Origin: Mycobacterium ostraviense
Lineage (GTDB): Bacteria > Actinomycetota > Actinomycetes > Mycobacteriales > Mycobacteriaceae
DNA: 33,302 nucleotides
Direction of reading: 5' to 3'
NCBI RefSeq assembly: GCF_002705925.1
Contig: NZ_NKRE01000001.1
Coordinates: forward strand, 4,937,635-4,970,936
Below are positions 30,713 to 33,302 of this stretch, in pieces. The notes under the pieces are model-generated. The model was not told the origin of the DNA. It made no database searches and was given only the letters and a program-made list of their open reading frames with translations. Position numbers and translations under genes: made by a program. The stretch's first letter is position 1. The number at the start of each line of letters is the position of its first letter.

Positions 30713-30812
30713 GCGGCGGTTCGACGCGGATCGGCCCGGCCATTCAGCGGTTCGCTGCCCTATTGCGGCACGCCGGGTTCATAATCAGCCTGGTCCAGCA
30801 CCAGGAGGGCAT

Positions 30813-32282
30813 TTGCCGGCAACTTCGGCCAGTCTGAGAGAGCAGATGCTGCGGCGCCGCCCGGTGGTCGGCGCCGCCGTCGCGGCGGGGGCCGACGGGG
30901 GCCTCAAGCGCAGCATCGGCACCTTTCAGCTGACCATGTTCGGGGTCGGATCGACGATCGGCACCGGGATCTTCTTCGTGTTGTCCGAGGCCGTGCCTCA
31001 GGCAGGACCGGGCGTGATCGTCTCCTTCGTCATCGCCGGTATCGCCGCCGGCCTCGCGGCCATCTGCTACGCCGAATTGGCATCGGCGGTACCGGTTTCG
31101 GGTTCGTCGTATTCGTATGCCTACGCCACCCTGGGCGAGGTGGCGGCAATCTGCGTGGCAGCCTGCCTGCTGCTGGAATACGGCGTGGCCACTGCCGCTG
31201 TCGCGGTCGGCTGGAGCGGTTACGTCAACAAGCTGCTGCACAACGTGTTCGGATTCCATCTGCCGAGCGCGTTGTCGGAGGCGCCGTGGGATCCGCAGCC
31301 CGGCGAACCCCACGGATACGTGAACCTTCCGGCTGTCATCCTCATCGGGCTGTGCGCGTTGCTGCTGATCCGGGGCGCCAGTGAGTCGGCGAAGGTCAAC
31401 GCGATCATGGTGCTGATCAAGCTCGGCGTGCTGGGCATGTTCGTGGTCCTGGCGTTGACGGCCTGCAGCGCCGATCACTTCAGGCACTTCGCCCCGTTCG
31501 GCGTTACCGGAATCGGCGCGGCGGCCGGCACCATCTTTTTCTCCTTCATCGGGCTCGACGCCGTGTCCACCGCCGGCGAGGAAGTAAACAACCCGCAGCA
31601 AAGTCTGCCGCGGGCATTGATGGCGGCGCTGGTTGTCGTCACCGGCGTCTACGTGCTTGTCGCATTCGCCGCGTTGGGCACCCAGCCATGGCAGCTTTTC
31701 GAAGGCCAGGAAGAGGCCGGGCTGGCCACAATCCTGGACAATGTCACCCACGGCACGTGGGCCAGCACCATTCTGGCGGCCGGAGCGGTGATCTCGATTT
31801 TCACCGTCACACTGGTCACGTTGTACGGCCAGACCCGCATCCTGTTCGCGATGGGTCGTGACGGGCTGCTGCCGGCACGGTTCGCCGCAGTGAATCTGCG
31901 CACCCAGACTCCGGTGAGAAACACCGTGATCGTCGCGATTGCCGCGTCGGTCCTGGCCGCTGTCGTGCCGCTGGACCGCTTGGCGGACATGGTGTCCATC
32001 GGCACGCTCACCGCATTCATCGTGGTGTCGGTCGGGGTGATCATCCTGCGGGTGCGTGAACCCGAGCTGCCGCGCGGGTTTTGGGTCCCCGGTTACCCGG
32101 TGACCCCTGTCCTTTCGGTGCTGGCCTGCGGGTACCTGCTCTACAGCCTGCACTGGTACACCTGGATTGCGTTCACCGCCTGGGTTGCGGCCGCGCTGCT
32201 GTTCTACCTCTTCTGGGCTCGCCACCACAGCGCGCTCAATAACCGTGCACTGCTTGCGGATCCACCTGCGGAGGAGCTGTGA
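30813..32282 (+). CDS. rocE: APC family amino-acid permease (RocE-like)
   Basis: 489 residues from a TTG at 30813. A perfect AGGAGG lies at 30803-30808, unusually close (4 nt) to it; the ATG at 30846, 11 codons later, is the alternative. It is a 12-helix amino acid-polyamine-organocation transporter. TM1 has the unwound GVGSTIGTGIFFVL motif, TM2-3 carry CYAELASAVPVSGSSYSYAYATLGE, and TM6 has IFFSFIGLDAVSTAGEEVNNP. These are typical of cationic amino-acid permeases, in line with Rv2320c, annotated RocE. In M. tuberculosis the gene sits beside rocD1/rocD2 for ornithine breakdown; those genes and the Rv2323c-Rv2324 pair are missing here, so the substrate is less certain. The stop overlaps the next gene as GTGA. 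Confidence 0.9.
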   Translation: MPATSASLREQMLRRRPVVGAAVAAGADGGLKRSIGTFQLTMFGVGSTIGTGIFFVLSEAVPQAGPGVIVSFVIAGIAAGLAAICYAELASAVPVSGSSYSYAYATLGEVAAICVAACLLLEYGVATAAVAVGWSGYVNKLLHNVFGFHLPSALSEAPWDPQPGEPHGYVNLPAVILIGLCALLLIRGASESAKVNAIMVLIKLGVLGMFVVLALTACSADHFRHFAPFGVTGIGAAAGTIFFSFIGLDAVSTAGEEVNNPQQSLPRALMAALVVVTGVYVLVAFAALGTQPWQLFEGQEEAGLATILDNVTHGTWASTILAAGAVISIFTVTLVTLYGQTRILFAMGRDGLLPARFAAVNLRTQTPVRNTVIVAIAASVLAAVVPLDRLADMVSIGTLTAFIVVSVGVIILRVREPELPRGFWVPGYPVTPVLSVLACGYLLYSLHWYTWIAFTAWVAAALLFYLFWARHHSALNNRALLADPPAEEL

Positions 32283-33151
32283 GCGTCGTCGTCGGGTACC
32301 TGGCCGGCCGGGTTGGTCCGTCGGCGCTGCAGCTGGCCGTGCGAGTGGCGCGGACGCTGAACACGTCACTGACGGTGGCGACCATCGTCCCGAAGCCGTG
32401 GCTACCGGGATCGCTCACCCAGCCGGATTACGAGCGGTGGGCCGATGAGCTGGCTGCTGACTCTGCGGCGGAGGCTCAGCTTTGCCTCCGCAGCGTGGCC
32501 GACGGCGTCGAGGTCAGCTATCTCCATCACCAACACCGGTCGGTATCGGGCGGATTGATCGAGGTGGTCGAGGAAGTCCACGCCGAAATGCTGGTGCTGG
32601 GCTCGTTCCCGAACGGGCGACGGGCGCGGGTATTGATCGGCTCGACCGCCGATTGGCTGCTGCATTCGTCGCCGGTGCCGGTGGCGATCAGCCCCCGCCA
32701 GTACGACTCCCACACCGGACGGCTGACCAGGCTCACCTGCGGTTACTCGGCGGCGCCGGATTCGGCCGGGGTGGTGAGGCGGTGCTCCGAGCTGGCCCGG
32801 CGATACGGGCTGCCGTTGCGGGTGATCACGTTTGCGGTTCGCGGCCGAACGATGTATCCACCCGAGGTGGGCCTGCACGCCGAGTCGTCGGTGCTGGAGG
32901 CATGGGCCGCGCAGGCCCAAGAAATGCTGGAAAGGCTCAAGACCGACGGAGTCGTCGGCAAAGACGTTGTACTGCAAGTGATTACCGGAAACGGGTGGCA
33001 GCACGCGCTGGAGCGCACCGACTGGCAGGACGGTGAGATTTTGGCGTTGGGCACCTCACCGCGCGGCGATATCGCCAGGGTCTTTCTCGGCTCCCGCAGC
33101 GGCAAGATCATCCGCCACAGTCCGGTACCGGTATTGGTGCTGCCCGGCTAG
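32279..33151 (+). CDS. Tandem universal stress protein (Rv2319c-like)
   Basis: 290 residues from the GTG at 32279, which overlaps the rocE stop by 4 nt and has GAGGAG just upstream. Two UspA domains are visible, about 1-138 and 147-290. Each ends in a version of the nucleotide-binding motif: LGSFPNGRRARVLIGSTADW in the first, and LGTSPRGDIARVFLGSRSGK followed by SPVPVLVLPG in the second. The second keeps the G-x9-G-S spacing for ATP binding more clearly. Mycobacterial tandem USPs bind ATP or cAMP and respond to stress or hypoxia. The coupling with the permease suggests a cytosolic regulatory partner of transport, as the same pair exists in M. tuberculosis (Rv2320c-Rv2319c). Confidence 0.92.
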   Translation: MSVVVGYLAGRVGPSALQLAVRVARTLNTSLTVATIVPKPWLPGSLTQPDYERWADELAADSAAEAQLCLRSVADGVEVSYLHHQHRSVSGGLIEVVEEVHAEMLVLGSFPNGRRARVLIGSTADWLLHSSPVPVAISPRQYDSHTGRLTRLTCGYSAAPDSAGVVRRCSELARRYGLPLRVITFAVRGRTMYPPEVGLHAESSVLEAWAAQAQEMLERLKTDGVVGKDVVLQVITGNGWQHALERTDWQDGEILALGTSPRGDIARVFLGSRSGKIIRHSPVPVLVLPG

Positions 33152-33302
33152 ACGGTGCTGATCAGCGCTGGGCGCAGTCCTGGACCAAGCGATCACATCT
33201 TTAAGAGCCTGTTCGTAAACGGGTGTGACTGTAGTGGCAGATGATAGCGATGTGATAACGATTGCGTGTCATGTGAGGGCGTGAGGCGGGGCTCGCGGTT
33301 GC

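Noticed and set aside
32468..32491. 8-bp stem GCGGAGGC/GCCTCCGC as a terminator
   Set aside because: It lies inside the stress-protein coding region, has no T-run, and such stems are common by chance in GC-rich genes.

Overview
The window is high-GC chromosomal DNA from a Mycobacterium, most likely a slow-growing non-tuberculous species. The evidence is an EsxO/EsxN-type WXG100 C-terminus at the left edge, a gene order that follows the M. tuberculosis block Rv2346c-Rv2319c in reverse (esx, TPM protein, dgt, dnaG, Rv2342-like, tRNA-Asn, cysE, cysK, mez, lppP, narK, MarR, ECF transporter, EcfT, rocE, universal stress protein), and a gene matching the 35-kDa 'major membrane protein I' antigen of M. 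leprae and M. avium. Species cannot be assigned from sequence alone. No rRNA, CRISPR array, complete insertion sequence or prophage was seen.

Layout. (1) 1-6180, housekeeping: 3' end of an esx gene with a strong intrinsic terminator, a TPM-domain membrane protein, the dgt-dnaG operon, a small membrane protein and tRNA-Asn(GUU). (2) 6183-13244, a sulfur and cysteine island of two divergent units. Leftward: a TQXA/thioester-domain protein, cysK, cysE, a membrane-anchored thioredoxin and a DUF4395 membrane protein. Rightward: a family 2A encapsulin shell gene overlapping the gene for its cysteine desulfurase cargo. (3) 13263-21838, malic enzyme and nitrate assimilation: mez, a 1390-residue fused nitrate reductase/flavoprotein reductase, lipoprotein LppP and nitrate transporter NarK. 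(4) 21841-27107: an acyl-CoA oxidase-like FadE, a VIT/CCC1 metal transporter and an FHA-ABC transporter whose ATPase motifs are degenerate. (5) 27190-33151: a MarR regulator with a clear operator, a fused S-A-A ECF transporter with EcfT, an amino-acid permease and a tandem universal stress protein.

How the parts fit. CysE and CysK make cysteine. The encapsulated desulfurase takes sulfur from cysteine and, by analogy with characterised family 2A encapsulins, deposits it inside the shell. The adjacent thioredoxin and DUF4395 protein, each with a CxxC motif, are candidates for redox handling of that sulfur. The nitrate genes are preceded by a GlnR-box-like array and by palindromes, which suggests nitrogen control. 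MarR probably represses itself and the divergent ECF operon through an inverted repeat between them.

The most interesting targets are the encapsulin/desulfurase pair with its triple cargo motif, the TQXA protein that carries Ser where the thioester Cys is expected and is translationally coupled to cysK, the FHA-ABC protein with a probably dead nucleotide-binding domain, and the candidate GlnR box. The encapsulin system itself is a described family. The TQXA, thioredoxin and DUF4395 additions to it are the less explored part.
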